64,000 nt of DNA from Kineobactrum sediminis (GCF_002868715.1 NZ_PKLZ01000008.1:62001-126000); one strand, 5' to 3'. Positions 51,823 through 61,747 are shown, numbered from the stretch's first letter. Translations and numbers: made by a program. The notes: generated by a model from the sequence alone, not told the origin.

Positions 51823-54800
51823 ATGTCTGGATTCAGCCTCAGGCTGTTGGGTTTTCTGTTGCTGGGCCATCTGGCCTTTACGGCTGTGGCGCAGACCGAA
51901 ACCACTGCAATCACCTCGGTACAGAGCGAACTCCGGCTGCTTGGCGAGAGCGGCCTGCCCGAGGCTGAAAGACAGCAGTTACAGACCCTGTATCAGGCTA
52001 CCCTGGACTTTTTGCTCGACACACAAAGGCTGGAAACAGAGCAGGCGGAATTGCGCAAGCAGCTGGCTGAGGCTCCCGGCCGAATAAGCAGCCTGCGCCA
52101 GCGAGTTGAAGAACTTCAGCTGCCAGCAGCCGAGGCTCTGCGCAGTCGCTTTGCCGAACTCGAACTCCCCGAAGTGGAAGAGTTACTGCGCGACAAGCTG
52201 GCCCAGTTGTTTGTCTGGCAGGGGCAACTGACCAATATCAACAGCGAGCTGATTGCGGCACAAACACTCCCCGAACGCTCCCAGGCGCGAATTGCCAACA
52301 ACCAGGCCCGGGAACAGGCGCTGAGCGAACAACTGCGCCAGGCGCAAAAACAGCCGGAAAGCCGCAGCAACAGGGCGCGTATTGAGCAACTGAGAGCCGA
52401 ACGCGCAAATCTGGCGGCACTGAATGATCTGTTACAACAACGCCTTGCGGGTAACAGACTGCTCCAGGATCTGGCGCAACAGCAGCGCGACTTGTTAAGA
52501 CGCCAGATACGCGCAATGGAGCTTGAAATCGATGTCCTCCAGGAGGTACTGGATAATCGTCGGCGCACCCAATCGGAGCAGGCGATCTCCGCAACGCGGG
52601 AACAGCAGCTTTCGGCCAATACCCACACGATATTGCTCACTGAGGTTAGCCTGAACCGACAGCTGAGCGAACAATTACTGGCCTCTACCGTAAGGATCGG
52701 GGAGATAACCCGCAGGAATATTACCCTCGCCCAACAGGTTGACAACCTGATCCAGGTTGACCGTGCCCTGGAGCAGCAGATTGCCGTACTCGAAGGCAGC
52801 ATCCTGCTGTCGCGTATTCTCCAGCAACAAAAAGCAACCCTGCCCAGGGTGCGCCTGCAGGCGGATATCGCCGACGAAATAGCGGACCTGCGCCTGCGTC
52901 AGTTCGAACTCAACGCGTTGCAAACTGAACGCAGCGACCCCGACGATTATGTGTCGATGCTACTTGTCGAGCTGCCGGAACACGCCCGGGCAGAACAATT
53001 CAAGCCTTTACAGCGTATTGTCAATGACAGCACCAGGCTGATTGAACAGCTGCTGGATATCACCAGCTCCCAGTTGAGCCAGGCCATTACCCTGCAAATG
53101 AGACAGCGTCAGCTACAGGACCTGACTGACAACCTGAAACAGGTTATCAACAACCAGCTTATCTGGGTGGCAAGCGCACGACGCATTGATCTGCCCTGGC
53201 TGCTGGAGCTACCCGAAAATGTCTATCGCCAGTGGCAAAGCCTGCCACTGGCAACGGGGCTTGAGCTGTTACTCCGATCGCTCGCAAACAACTGGGGCTG
53301 GCTATTGGCCCTCTCGGGTATCCTGGCCCTTTATGCCCGCGCCAGGCCCGCATTACGTCGCCTGCTCGCAGCTCTTAATGAGGACGTCAGGGACTTCCAT
53401 CGCGATAGCGCTACCCACACGTTAAAAGCGCTGTTGCTAACCGTGGCCATTATTGCTCCGGTGCCCCTGCTGATCGCTGCGTTCGCCCTCTTGTTGTTCA
53501 CGCTTGAACCGCCCCTGCCCATAGCGGGGTATGTCCTGTTACAAGTCGCGCTTGCGTGGTTCGTATTGCACCTGTTCTACCGGGTACTGGATAACGACGG
53601 AATTGCCTGTCGCCACTTCCATTGGCCGGAACCGATGGTGCAGCAACTGCATAAACTGATCAGCCGTATCGCACCGATTTTACTACCTTTGGTGTTGACT
53701 ATTGCCGTCAATCTGTCCGTGCCTGAATATCTCGGCCAGGACGTTATTGGCAGGGTACTTATCCTGGTGGGCATGTTGCTGCTGGGTGCACTTTTTTATC
53801 GCACCATGCGGTCCAGCAAGCATTTATACGAGTCGCGAACGCGTTACCTTGGGGCGATGCTGGCCCTCGTGCTGACGCCTCTGGTACTGGCGGGGATGGC
53901 GTTCTGGGGCTACCAGTACACTGCCATGAATGTAGCCAACCGCTATCTCTATACCCTATACCTGATGGTAGGCTGGCTGCTTGCCGAAGGTACTGTTGTG
54001 CGTAGCCTGAGTGTCGCCGCACGTAAGCTGGCATACCAGCGTGCCCTGACAAAACGGGAGCCGGAAACGAATGAGGATACCCCCGAACCGGGAGCTGACC
54101 TGGAGACCCGAGAGGTAAACCAGCAATCATTACGCTTGGCCAGGCTGGGTATTTTTGTACTGTTTGCGGTGCTCATTTACCTGGTCTGGTCCGACCTGGT
54201 GGGTGCTGCGGCCTACCTGGATTCCATCAGCCTCTGGCAATATAACGCGGGCACCAGCGAGTCTCCACAACTTGCCCCGATGACCGTGGCCGACGTCCTC
54301 GGCGCACTCCTTATTGTGGTGTTTACCATCACCCTGGCACGCAACCTGCCAGGGCTACTGGAAATAATGGTGCTCTCGCGGCTGAACCTGCAGCAGGGTA
54401 GCAGTTTTGCCATGACCACCATGCTCAGCTATGTCATCGTCAGTGTGGGCATTATCAGCACACTCTCCGCCCTGGGAGTGAGCTGGAACAAGCTGCAGTG
54501 GCTGGTGGCGGCACTGAGCGTCGGCCTGGGCTTCGGCCTGCAGGAAATTTTTGCCAATGCCGTTTCCGGGGTGATCATCCTGTTTGAACGCCCGGTCCGT
54601 ATTGGCGACGTGATCACTGTTGGGGATCTTTCGGGCACCGTCAGCCAGATTCGTATCCGTGCTACCACTATTACCGATTTTGATCGCAAGGAAATCATTA
54701 TTCCCAACAAAACCTTTGTCACCGGCCAGCTGATCAACTGGTCACTGAGCGATACGCTGATTCGACTGGTGATAAGTGTGGGCGTGGCCTATGGTTCCGA

Positions 54801-55095
54801 CCTTGAGAAAACGAGAGAATTGCTGCTGCAGATCGCCAGGGACCATCCGGATGTGCTCAAAGAGCCGGAACCGACCGTACTGTTTCTGAGTTTCGGCGAC
54901 AGTAGCCTGAATCACGAATTGCGGATTTTTGTCGGTGACCTGAACACCCGGCTTACCGTTCTCGACGAGGTAAACCGGCAGGTAGACACACTCTTCAAAG
55001 AGAATAATATTGAAATTGCCTTCCGCCAGGTGGACCTCAACCTGCGCAGCAGTGAAGGCCTTGATCAGCTGGTGGCGCGGTTACCGGCAAAATAA
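51823..55095 (+). CDS. Large mechanosensitive channel of the MscS superfamily (MscK/MscM type)
   Basis: Opens on membrane tension to release solutes after osmotic downshock. The 1090-residue protein starts MSGFSLRLLGFLLLGHLAFTAVAQ with a signal peptide; open frame upstream of GGGAATGG is ignored. Residues 25–480 are periplasmic coiled coil rich in Gln, Glu and Leu. About eight to nine membrane segments follow, then the MscS module near 860–1085: VAALSVGLGFGLQEIFANAVSG (pore helix), ILFERPVRIGDVITVGDLSGTV and TDFDRKEIIIPNKTFVTGQ. Length and layout match MscK and MscM; which of the two cannot be said, and whether potassium gates it is unknown. Confidence 0.9.
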   Translation: MSGFSLRLLGFLLLGHLAFTAVAQTETTAITSVQSELRLLGESGLPEAERQQLQTLYQATLDFLLDTQRLETEQAELRKQLAEAPGRISSLRQRVEELQLPAAEALRSRFAELELPEVEELLRDKLAQLFVWQGQLTNINSELIAAQTLPERSQARIANNQAREQALSEQLRQAQKQPESRSNRARIEQLRAERANLAALNDLLQQRLAGNRLLQDLAQQQRDLLRRQIRAMELEIDVLQEVLDNRRRTQSEQAISATREQQLSANTHTILLTEVSLNRQLSEQLLASTVRIGEITRRNITLAQQVDNLIQVDRALEQQIAVLEGSILLSRILQQQKATLPRVRLQADIADEIADLRLRQFELNALQTERSDPDDYVSMLLVELPEHARAEQFKPLQRIVNDSTRLIEQLLDITSSQLSQAITLQMRQRQLQDLTDNLKQVINNQLIWVASARRIDLPWLLELPENVYRQWQSLPLATGLELLLRSLANNWGWLLALSGILALYARARPALRRLLAALNEDVRDFHRDSATHTLKALLLTVAIIAPVPLLIAAFALLLFTLEPPLPIAGYVLLQVALAWFVLHLFYRVLDNDGIACRHFHWPEPMVQQLHKLISRIAPILLPLVLTIAVNLSVPEYLGQDVIGRVLILVGMLLLGALFYRTMRSSKHLYESRTRYLGAMLALVLTPLVLAGMAFWGYQYTAMNVANRYLYTLYLMVGWLLAEGTVVRSLSVAARKLAYQRALTKREPETNEDTPEPGADLETREVNQQSLRLARLGIFVLFAVLIYLVWSDLVGAAAYLDSISLWQYNAGTSESPQLAPMTVADVLGALLIVVFTITLARNLPGLLEIMVLSRLNLQQGSSFAMTTMLSYVIVSVGIISTLSALGVSWNKLQWLVAALSVGLGFGLQEIFANAVSGVIILFERPVRIGDVITVGDLSGTVSQIRIRATTITDFDRKEIIIPNKTFVTGQLINWSLSDTLIRLVISVGVAYGSDLEKTRELLLQIARDHPDVLKEPEPTVLFLSFGDSSLNHELRIFVGDLNTRLTVLDEVNRQVDTLFKENNIEIAFRQVDLNLRSSEGLDQLVARLPAK

Positions 55096-55195
55096 CCGGT
55101 TTCCGCCCCGATCGACCTGATGACTGCCCTGGCCGTTGAATACTGCTTACCCGAACCAGAAACCTGGCCGGGCTCTTTTGGCTGGCCTTACCGGC

Positions 55196-55612
55196 TTAAA
55201 AAGTTTTTACGTATGCCGCCAGGTTGTTTATGTCGGAATCAGTCATTGGTTTTGCGACACTCCACATCAACATGCTTTGCTTTCCGCGTGTTTCACCCGC
55301 TCGGTAAGCTTCCAGTTTGCTGGTTATATCCCCTGTTAATGCGGGGCCTATGCCACCTCCCCCCTGAGCACCATGGCAACCAATACACTGCGCATAGTAG
55401 GTTTCACCCAATTCTGCCGGGGATGAGGAAGCCGCCGCGATTTGTTTGATTTTTTCCTGCTGTACTACGCTGCCGTTTTCGGCGAGCCAGGATTCGTAGC
55501 AGTCACCAACGCACCGGTTGCCATTGCCACTCCAATCCGGGTTGTTTGAGGACATTGCATAATAACAGAGACCTGTAATAAAGATGATGGATACCGTAAC
55601 CGCCGCTTTCAT
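55196..55612 (-). CDS. Small monohaem cytochrome c
   Basis: Periplasmic electron carrier, partner unknown. The 138-residue protein has an N-terminal membrane anchor or signal (VSIIFITGLCYYAM). A cysteine-bearing linker (NRCVGDCYESW) follows, then the class I haem site YYAQCIGCHGAQGGGGIGPAL, with the axial methionine probably in MLMWSVAKPMTDSDINNLAAYV. GGAG precedes the ATG. Two extra cysteines in the linker might form a disulfide. It is convergent with the channel gene and has no redox neighbour. Confidence 0.87.
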   Translation of the reverse strand: MKAAVTVSIIFITGLCYYAMSSNNPDWSGNGNRCVGDCYESWLAENGSVVQQEKIKQIAAASSSPAELGETYYAQCIGCHGAQGGGGIGPALTGDITSKLEAYRAGETRGKQSMLMWSVAKPMTDSDINNLAAYVKTF

Positions 55613-56032
55613 TGCTAGTCTCCGCTACTTCAGCATATTGAGTTTAATTTTCATTACCGTCTTTCCTTCGTTCTCACAACCCGAACTTTCAGGAGTTTGT
55701 CTTCCATGGTTTTTTAATACCCTGAACATAACGCTCCTTGCATCCCGACAGGTATTTTCAAGACCTCTACCGGAAGCAGACCGCGCCGCGGACTATACAT
55801 CTTTCGTGCTCCCCGATGCAGGTTGAAGACCCTCATCCTCGGCGCGATGACGAATTCCATCTGGACAAAACATAGTTTTTGCAGGACATCAGCGAGCTGA
55901 CGCGGAGAGAGGACATTGCAAGGGGGAAAGAGGGCCGACGTACAGCGGGCCCACTCTGGAATTCCGTGATGCTTTTGTGCGTGGGGACAACCGGAGGATT
56001 GAGGAATTCGTTGTCGAAAACAGGGCGCTGGA
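55613..56032. other. 420-bp gap with no supported gene
   Basis: The part next to the cytochrome gene is A/T-rich and probably contains its promoter, although no good -35/-10 pair was found. Short open frames exist on both strands, including one of 80 codons overlapping the cytochrome 5' end, but none has a convincing start or family resemblance. No clear terminator for the adjoining tRNA-Leu was seen. Confidence 0.6.
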
Positions 56033-56119
56033 TGGTGCGAGTGGCGGGACTTGAACCCGCATGGCCGCGAGGCCGACAGATTTTAAGTCTGTTGTGTATA
56101 CCGATTCCACCACACTCGC
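56033..56119 (-). tRNA. tRNA-Leu(UAA)
   Basis: An 87-nt class II tRNA with encoded CCA. Acceptor stem GCGAGTG/CACTCGC, D arm with GGAATCGGTA, anticodon stem CAGAC/GTCTG-like pairing around a CTTAAAA loop with anticodon TAA, a variable arm, and T loop GTTCAAGTC. It reads UUA codons. Confidence 0.94.
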
Positions 56120-56140
56120 ATGATTCCCTGGCTACCGCTG

Positions 56141-56146
56141 ATTATA
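56141..56146 (-). promoter_or_regulatory. -10 element for tRNA-Leu(UAA)
   Basis: A perfect TATAAT on the minus strand lies 21 bp before the mature 5' end of tRNA-Leu. No good -35 hexamer is present at 16–18 bp, so the promoter call rests on the -10 and position. Confidence 0.45.
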
Positions 56147-56251
56147 ACGCTGGCCTCAGCGCGCCGCGATGATAGCACACCACTGAATCCGGGCAAGGCC
56201 TGAGGGCTCACTGGTGTTATACTTGGGCCCTGCAGTGATGAAACCTGAGCC

Positions 56252-59026
56252 ATGCGTGCCTTCCTGATCTTGCCTGTTGTGCTGCTTGCGAGCCTGCTCG
56301 CAGCCGGTGCCGTGTTGTTATCGACACCCGCCCTGCTCGTGCCGACGGCGCAGTGGGCGGTCGCGCGCTTTACCCCGATGCGCCTGGAAGTAGCGGGGCT
56401 TGAGCTGAGTTTACCCGCACTTGATCTGCGCGCCGAGGCACTGCATCTCTACCAGCAGGATACCCAGGGCCCCGCTTTGTTTTCGATGCTGGATTTCAGG
56501 GGCAGTACGACTCTGCGCGATCTCTGGCAGGGTAACCTCCTGGCTACCGATATCCGTGCCGCCAGCATCGTGGTCTACGTAGACACCGACGATACCGCCC
56601 CTGACCCCACCCCACGACAGTGGCTGGAATATTCCCGATACCTGCCCCGCCAGACGGACATCGGCAGTATTCATGCCATAAGAAGCGGCGAGGCCGTAGC
56701 CATTTTCCCGCTTGTTAACCTGCAGGGGTCGCGACTGGCGCAAGGCGGTTTCCAGGTATCAGCCGAGGTGGATCATAACGGCGAGACACATTACGTGCAG
56801 CTACAGACCACGGCGCTGGACGAGGTTGGCCAGCGGGCGGGCATCATAATCAACGCAACGGTCGAGGCGGCCAACAGCGATAGCCGCGCCGAGCTTGCAG
56901 GCACCATAACTGCGGATGCCCGCGACCTTCATTACGATCTTTCGCTAACCGCCGCCCTCAAGGATGTGGCTACGCTGCTTGAGGCGTTCCCTGGCGCGCC
57001 AGCAGTGTCCGGGTCACTCACCCTGCAGGGGCGTCTCGCGGGAGACCGTTCAGGATACCAACTCACTGACAGTATTGTGAAGCTGGACAACGCACCCGCC
57101 TACACCTTTGAAGCCAGCGGCAGCCTGCGCCGCCAGGGGCATGCCGACCCCGTTCTGGCACTCGTCGCCTCCGGGCAAATGGACAGTTTTGAACATTTGT
57201 TGCGCTGGCTGGATTTCGATGTGTCACCGCTGGGCAGTGTCCGCGCCAGCATTGCCCTCTCCGGCACCCCCGCCGCCATAGCGGTCGATCAGCTGACCAT
57301 CGTCTCCGAAAACAGCGAGGGGTTGTGGATCAGCCTCAACGGCAGCTCCGGCGCCGGTAGCCTGGGTGCTGCCCGGTTGCCCCCGGAGAGCCAGTTCAGC
57401 CTGTACGTACACGCCCCGAGCCTGGCGGCACTCAATCCCTGGCTTGCACAACCGCTGACACTTGATGCGGGACCCGGGTGGCTGTCGGCGACTTTGCTGG
57501 AAAACCAGGGGCAGCTGCGGCTGCAGGATATCAAGGGACAACTGGGCCGGGCTGAAGACATTTTGCTTAATATCAATGGCAACATCGCCAGCATTGACCT
57601 GCAGACGCTATCACACCCCGAGGCCTTCAAGGGCATCAACCTGGACTGGGATATTGCCAGCCCTGATGTTGCAAAAGCGGCCGACTCGTTGCAGTTCGAA
57701 CTGCCTGCCTATCTCCAGGTCGATGGCCAACGTATTGAGGCCAGAGGGCGACTGCAATACCGACAACAGCAGGTGGACTTACTCGACCTGCAAGCCAGCT
57801 TACAGGGCCAACAGACTACCGCGACAGCGACCGGTAACATCCATGATGTCACGGGGCATTATCAAGTCAAAGTGAGACTCGATTACACCAGCACCAACAG
57901 TGCGCTGCTTGAGTCGCTCAGCGGCCTGCCGCTCGAGCCGGTCAGGGGTGAACTGAACCTGACGCTCAACCCCCTGGAAACCCTGGTGGCAGGTACTACC
58001 CGTGTCGGTACAACCGATATTTCGACCCAGGCGGCACTGGCACACCGTGAAGGTCAGGTCACCAGCCTGAGCGCGACTATTGCCTCTCCCCGGGTGCAAC
58101 TGGGTGACCTTGGGCTACAGGCGGAAACGGGCGTGAATGCATCTTATCGACCGGTGGAACAGCTGGACCCGGTGCTGGAACGCGGCTCCCTGCGACGGGC
58201 ACTCGAGCTGGTACCACGCTATCCCCTGGACCTGAGAATAAACCTTGGCGCTCTGCGCGGCGCCGCCACGGCCTTTGATGCGCTGGACATTCACATTACC
58301 GGTGAGCAGAACCAGTACCTTCTGCGTGAATTTGATTTCAGCTACGCCGATGCTCGCGCGGAAATTCGCGGTATTGTGGACATCACCCTGGACCCGCCCC
58401 GGTTCAGCGTGGCCGGACAGGCATTGTCAGTGCCGCTGAGCAGTCTGGGGCAGGATCTTGGCCTAAAGCAAAATATTAGCGGCACACTCAATCTGCGTGG
58501 GGGACTTAGCGCAGGGGGGCTGACGGCCGCGGAATTACTGACAACGCTGGACGGTACGCTGGGTATTGCGCTGGAAGACGCCACCATCGAGGGGGCCGCC
58601 TACGATGTCCTGGCGAGCGGATTACTGAACTGGCTGTTTTCCGGAGCCGCGCTAAGGAAGTCGACCTCAGTCGATTGTGTCATGGCACAGTTTTCCGTCG
58701 CACAGGGCATTGCCCGCACACAGGATATTTTCATCGAATCCCCCAACATGATCGCGACCGGTATTGGTGAGCTTGATCTGCCACAAAAACAGATGTCGCT
58801 TACCCTGACACCTCGCTCCAGGCTCAGAACCATCCAGGTGCCCTCCAGCATCAGCCTCCGCGGTGACATGGCTAGCCCACGGACCTCGATATCGCCCGTG
58901 ACGGCGACGCTTGATGTTTACTCCGAAGCAATGCTTTTTCTACCGCGACTGGTACTCAAAATTTTCGGTGCCGGCAAACCGGCCGAGACCACCGAGCATC
59001 CCTGCAAGATTATGCCCGTGCAATAG
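56252..59026 (+). CDS. AsmA-like envelope protein
   Basis: AsmA-like proteins span the periplasm and are linked to phospholipid traffic and outer-membrane integrity. The 924-residue protein has one N-terminal membrane anchor (FLILPVVLLASLLAAGAVLL) and a long beta-rich body of repeating amphipathic strands. The C-terminal segment TLDGTLGIALEDATIEGAAYDVLASGLLNWLFSG and GIGELDLPQKQMSLTLTPRSR is typical of the AsmA C-terminal region. It resembles bridge-type proteins in fold pattern, but which AsmA paralogue it is cannot be told. A TATACT -10-like hexamer lies about 30 bases upstream. Confidence 0.8.
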   Translation: MRAFLILPVVLLASLLAAGAVLLSTPALLVPTAQWAVARFTPMRLEVAGLELSLPALDLRAEALHLYQQDTQGPALFSMLDFRGSTTLRDLWQGNLLATDIRAASIVVYVDTDDTAPDPTPRQWLEYSRYLPRQTDIGSIHAIRSGEAVAIFPLVNLQGSRLAQGGFQVSAEVDHNGETHYVQLQTTALDEVGQRAGIIINATVEAANSDSRAELAGTITADARDLHYDLSLTAALKDVATLLEAFPGAPAVSGSLTLQGRLAGDRSGYQLTDSIVKLDNAPAYTFEASGSLRRQGHADPVLALVASGQMDSFEHLLRWLDFDVSPLGSVRASIALSGTPAAIAVDQLTIVSENSEGLWISLNGSSGAGSLGAARLPPESQFSLYVHAPSLAALNPWLAQPLTLDAGPGWLSATLLENQGQLRLQDIKGQLGRAEDILLNINGNIASIDLQTLSHPEAFKGINLDWDIASPDVAKAADSLQFELPAYLQVDGQRIEARGRLQYRQQQVDLLDLQASLQGQQTTATATGNIHDVTGHYQVKVRLDYTSTNSALLESLSGLPLEPVRGELNLTLNPLETLVAGTTRVGTTDISTQAALAHREGQVTSLSATIASPRVQLGDLGLQAETGVNASYRPVEQLDPVLERGSLRRALELVPRYPLDLRINLGALRGAATAFDALDIHITGEQNQYLLREFDFSYADARAEIRGIVDITLDPPRFSVAGQALSVPLSSLGQDLGLKQNISGTLNLRGGLSAGGLTAAELLTTLDGTLGIALEDATIEGAAYDVLASGLLNWLFSGAALRKSTSVDCVMAQFSVAQGIARTQDIFIESPNMIATGIGELDLPQKQMSLTLTPRSRLRTIQVPSSISLRGDMASPRTSISPVTATLDVYSEAMLFLPRLVLKIFGAGKPAETTEHPCKIMPVQ

Positions 59027-59082
59027 CGCAGGCGTTGACCACGGACCTCATGTTACAATTTCGCCGACAATAAAAGCAGGGC

Positions 59083-60453
59083 ATGGACGACAATATGGCA
59101 TCTACCCGGGGCGAATTCAGCTCACGATTCGGTTTTATTATGGCGGCGGCGGGCAGCGCCGTAGGCCTGGGCAACATCTGGGGATTTCCTACCCAGGCGG
59201 CCAGTAACGGTGGCGCGGCATTTTTGCTGATCTATCTCATCCTCGCCTTCACCCTCGCCTACCCTGCTCTAATGGCGGAACTGATTATTGGCCGCCATGC
59301 TCACGCCAATGCGGTCAGTGCCCTGCGCCAGATTTCCCCCAATGCGACGCTACGCCGGATTGGGGCCGGCACCGGTATTATCGGTTTCATTGTAGCCAGC
59401 TTTATTCTCAGCTTCTATGCCATCGTCGCTGGCTGGATGATGGCCTATTGCCTCGCCGCCATTGCCGACCTGTTCCAGCTAACCGGACTCTCCCAGTGGC
59501 TGACGGGATTCGGGCTGGAGCGCAATATACTCTTTATGTTGACCTTCATGGCCCTGACCGTTGGCATCATCTCCGAGGGTGTTCAAGCGGGGATTGAACG
59601 CTGGTCCAGCCGCCTGATGCCACTGTTACTGGTTTCACTGGTTCTGCTGGTAGCCTACGTGCTGACCCTGGATGGCGCCATGGACGGCCTGCGCGTGTAC
59701 CTGCTACCGGACTTTGATCGCGCGCTGTCTCCCGGGCTTATTGTCAAGGCGCTGGGGGCGGCCTTCTTTTCCCTGTCACTCGGGGTTGGCACCATGCTGA
59801 TTTACGGTTCCTACATCAACGATCGCGAAAACCTGCCGGTGGTAGGCGGCCTGGTCACCCTGGTAGACATTTCCATTGCAGTACTCGCCGGCTTTCTGGT
59901 ACTGCCGGCGATGTATGTGGCCCTGCACAACGGCGTTGAAATCTTTACCGCCACCGGGGACCTGATCTCCGAAGATACGCTTATTTTCACCGTATTGCCG
60001 GCGCTGTTTACCAGCATGGGGCTGGCGGGGGTGGTTGTTTCATGCGTATTCTTTTTCCTGATGAGTATCGCCGCCCTTACCTCGTCCATCTCCATGCTTG
60101 AGGTCCCGGTAGCCTATACCATTGAACAACATGGGGTCACTCGCAAGCGGGCTGTCGTTGTCATCGGGCTGGTCATTGCCCTCTTCAGCACTATCATCCT
60201 GATTAACTTTGACAGCCTGTTCGGGCTGGTGGTGGCGATAACAACACGTTATAGCCAACCACTGCTGGGCTTCATGTTCTGTTTTTATGCCGGCTGGGTG
60301 TGGCGCCGGGACCAGCTCCTGCAGGAACTGCGCCGCGGCAATGAGAATGTTGAACACACGCTGTTCTGGAAGATCTGGCCCTGGTATGTCCGTCTGGTTT
60401 GCCCGCTGATCATTCTCGTTATCTTTGTACAGTCCCTGTTTGGTAGCAGCTAA
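59083..60453 (+). CDS. NSS-family sodium-dependent symporter
   Basis: Sodium-coupled uptake of an amino acid or similar small solute (LeuT fold). The 456-residue protein opens with FSSRFGFIMAAAGSAVGLGNIWGFPTQAASNGGAAF, the TM1 sodium and substrate site, and has about 11 membrane segments, fewer than the 12 of eukaryotic members. The SLSLGVGTMLIYGSYI segment is TM6. The ATG at 59083 sits one base from AGGG; the ATG four codons later, with GGA seven bases before it, may be the true start. The substrate is unknown. Confidence 0.9.
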   Translation: MDDNMASTRGEFSSRFGFIMAAAGSAVGLGNIWGFPTQAASNGGAAFLLIYLILAFTLAYPALMAELIIGRHAHANAVSALRQISPNATLRRIGAGTGIIGFIVASFILSFYAIVAGWMMAYCLAAIADLFQLTGLSQWLTGFGLERNILFMLTFMALTVGIISEGVQAGIERWSSRLMPLLLVSLVLLVAYVLTLDGAMDGLRVYLLPDFDRALSPGLIVKALGAAFFSLSLGVGTMLIYGSYINDRENLPVVGGLVTLVDISIAVLAGFLVLPAMYVALHNGVEIFTATGDLISEDTLIFTVLPALFTSMGLAGVVVSCVFFFLMSIAALTSSISMLEVPVAYTIEQHGVTRKRAVVVIGLVIALFSTIILINFDSLFGLVVAITTRYSQPLLGFMFCFYAGWVWRRDQLLQELRRGNENVEHTLFWKIWPWYVRLVCPLIILVIFVQSLFGSS

Positions 60454-60484
60454 TCGCCCCGCGTAATGAGCGCCCTGCGCGAGC

Positions 60485-60658
60485 TCAGGAAGACTTGTTG
60501 TCGCGCGGGGTTACCGAGAAGAAAAAGATGCCATAGCCGAGGCTGGCGATGGCGAATACCAGCGCCACCCAGTCACCGGTTTGCAGATAGACCCAACCGC
60601 TGAACACCAGCATGGCCAGCGTAACAACAATCCCGATAGCACGCGCTGTGGCGGACAT
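60485..60658 (-). CDS. 57-residue membrane protein, function unknown
   Basis: A short reading frame with a strong ribosome-binding site (GGGAGGTGGAA before the ATG). The product begins MSATARAIGIVVTLAMLVFS and has two hydrophobic stretches (GIVVTLAMLVFSGWVYL and WVALVFAIASLGYGIFFF) joined by QTGD, then the charged end TPRDNKSS. This suggests a two-helix inner-membrane peptide. It is convergent with the symporter gene and downstream of the MerR-type gene on the same strand. I recognise no family. Confidence 0.7.
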   Translation of the reverse strand: MSATARAIGIVVTLAMLVFSGWVYLQTGDWVALVFAIASLGYGIFFFSVTPRDNKSS

Positions 60659-60715
60659 TTCCACCTCCCGTCAAAACCATTGGCTCAAGGGCCAATCATA
60701 GCATTCCCCGGGCGC

Positions 60716-61747
60716 TCAGGCTGCATCTCCTACCGGCGAGTCGGTAATCGTCCTCAGAACGCTCTGGTATTCATCGGCATGGCCCTCGAGCACTGCTTGC
60801 AGGGCTTTCTCCATCAACCAGCGGGCTTGCGCCGCATACGCATAAACGCAGGCATGCACCGCCGCTTCGTTCCAGTTTTCCACCGAGCAACTGGCCGAAT
60901 AGTCCTCAAACGAGGCCAGCGACCGAATCAGGTCGGCGATGTGGCGGGGACACTCGCAGTCAAGGGCGTTTTTGAGCTGACGCGCTCCGCGCAACTGCAG
61001 TTCGTTGAACTGGCGGGGCTTGGCAGTCATCAATTCACCCAGATTCGAGTCACCTGCGCTACGCGTTTTATCGGCGATGCTACGCGCCAGCTCGTAAGCG
61101 AGATAAGCAGGATCGGGCGGGAATGTTGTCGCGGCGATATTCTGCTCTTCCAGCGCGGTAAGCCAGCGCTCGTTGGCAAACTGGTAGCACACGACTGCCC
61201 GCTCAACATCCAGTGCCTGCATAAGGTCGCCAAGCTGGCGAACCTGGGTCCCGCCGAGATTTGTACATTCGACCACCAGAGAGTCGGCCGTCCCGATCTG
61301 CGGATAAAAATCCGTCCCGATATCGGCCAGCGCCGTACGCACCAGTAGCGCATTAACGTTAGCCAGGCAGCCCTGGTGCTCATCCAGCCATTCACACAGC
61401 TGATCACCGACAAACACGACCCGTGGCTTCGCCGCAGGCACCGCCGCGCGACCATTCTTGCCGCGACCCCGCAAGAGCATCTCCAGCGTCTTGCGCTCTG
61501 TAGAGGCGATTTCACCAATACGCGACCCGTTATTGACCAGCGCTGCAATAATCTGCATATGCTCCAGGTCGGACTGTGTATATTGTCGCCGACCCGTGGG
61601 CGACTTGTAGCTGGCGCCCAGGCCATAGCGGCGCTCCCATACCCGAAGGGTATCGGGCTTGAGCCCGGTCAAGCGGGCAACCGTGCCTATGCCGTACAAT
61701 GGCCTGGACTCCAGAACAGCTTCTTTCATCGCAATAGCTTCTTTCAT
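60716..61747 (-). CDS. MerR-family regulator with degenerate cobalamin-type C-terminus
   Basis: Predicted repressor of its divergent neighbour. The 343-residue protein has a MerR helix-turn-helix (about 17–85): YGIGTVARLTGLKPDTLRVWERRYGL, with RRQYTQSDLEHMQII. The rest resembles the LitR/CarH type but lacks the DxHxxG cobalamin motif; instead VFVGDQLCEWLDEHQGC starts that region. The end carries CECPRHIADLIRSLASFEDYSA, a block I associate with MerR proteins encoded beside photolyase and stress genes. GAGGTG lies nine bases before the ATG. The first 18 bases are nearly duplicated (MKEAIAMKEAV). Confidence 0.82.
   Translation of the reverse strand: MKEAIAMKEAVLESRPLYGIGTVARLTGLKPDTLRVWERRYGLGASYKSPTGRRQYTQSDLEHMQIIAALVNNGSRIGEIASTERKTLEMLLRGRGKNGRAAVPAAKPRVVFVGDQLCEWLDEHQGCLANVNALLVRTALADIGTDFYPQIGTADSLVVECTNLGGTQVRQLGDLMQALDVERAVVCYQFANERWLTALEEQNIAATTFPPDPAYLAYELARSIADKTRSAGDSNLGELMTAKPRQFNELQLRGARQLKNALDCECPRHIADLIRSLASFEDYSASCSVENWNEAAVHACVYAYAAQARWLMEKALQAVLEGHADEYQSVLRTITDSPVGDAA

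Noticed and set aside
55584-55826. An 80-codon plus-strand frame with a hydrophobic start
   Set aside because: It overlaps the start of the cytochrome c gene on the other strand, lacks a ribosome-binding site and resembles nothing known.
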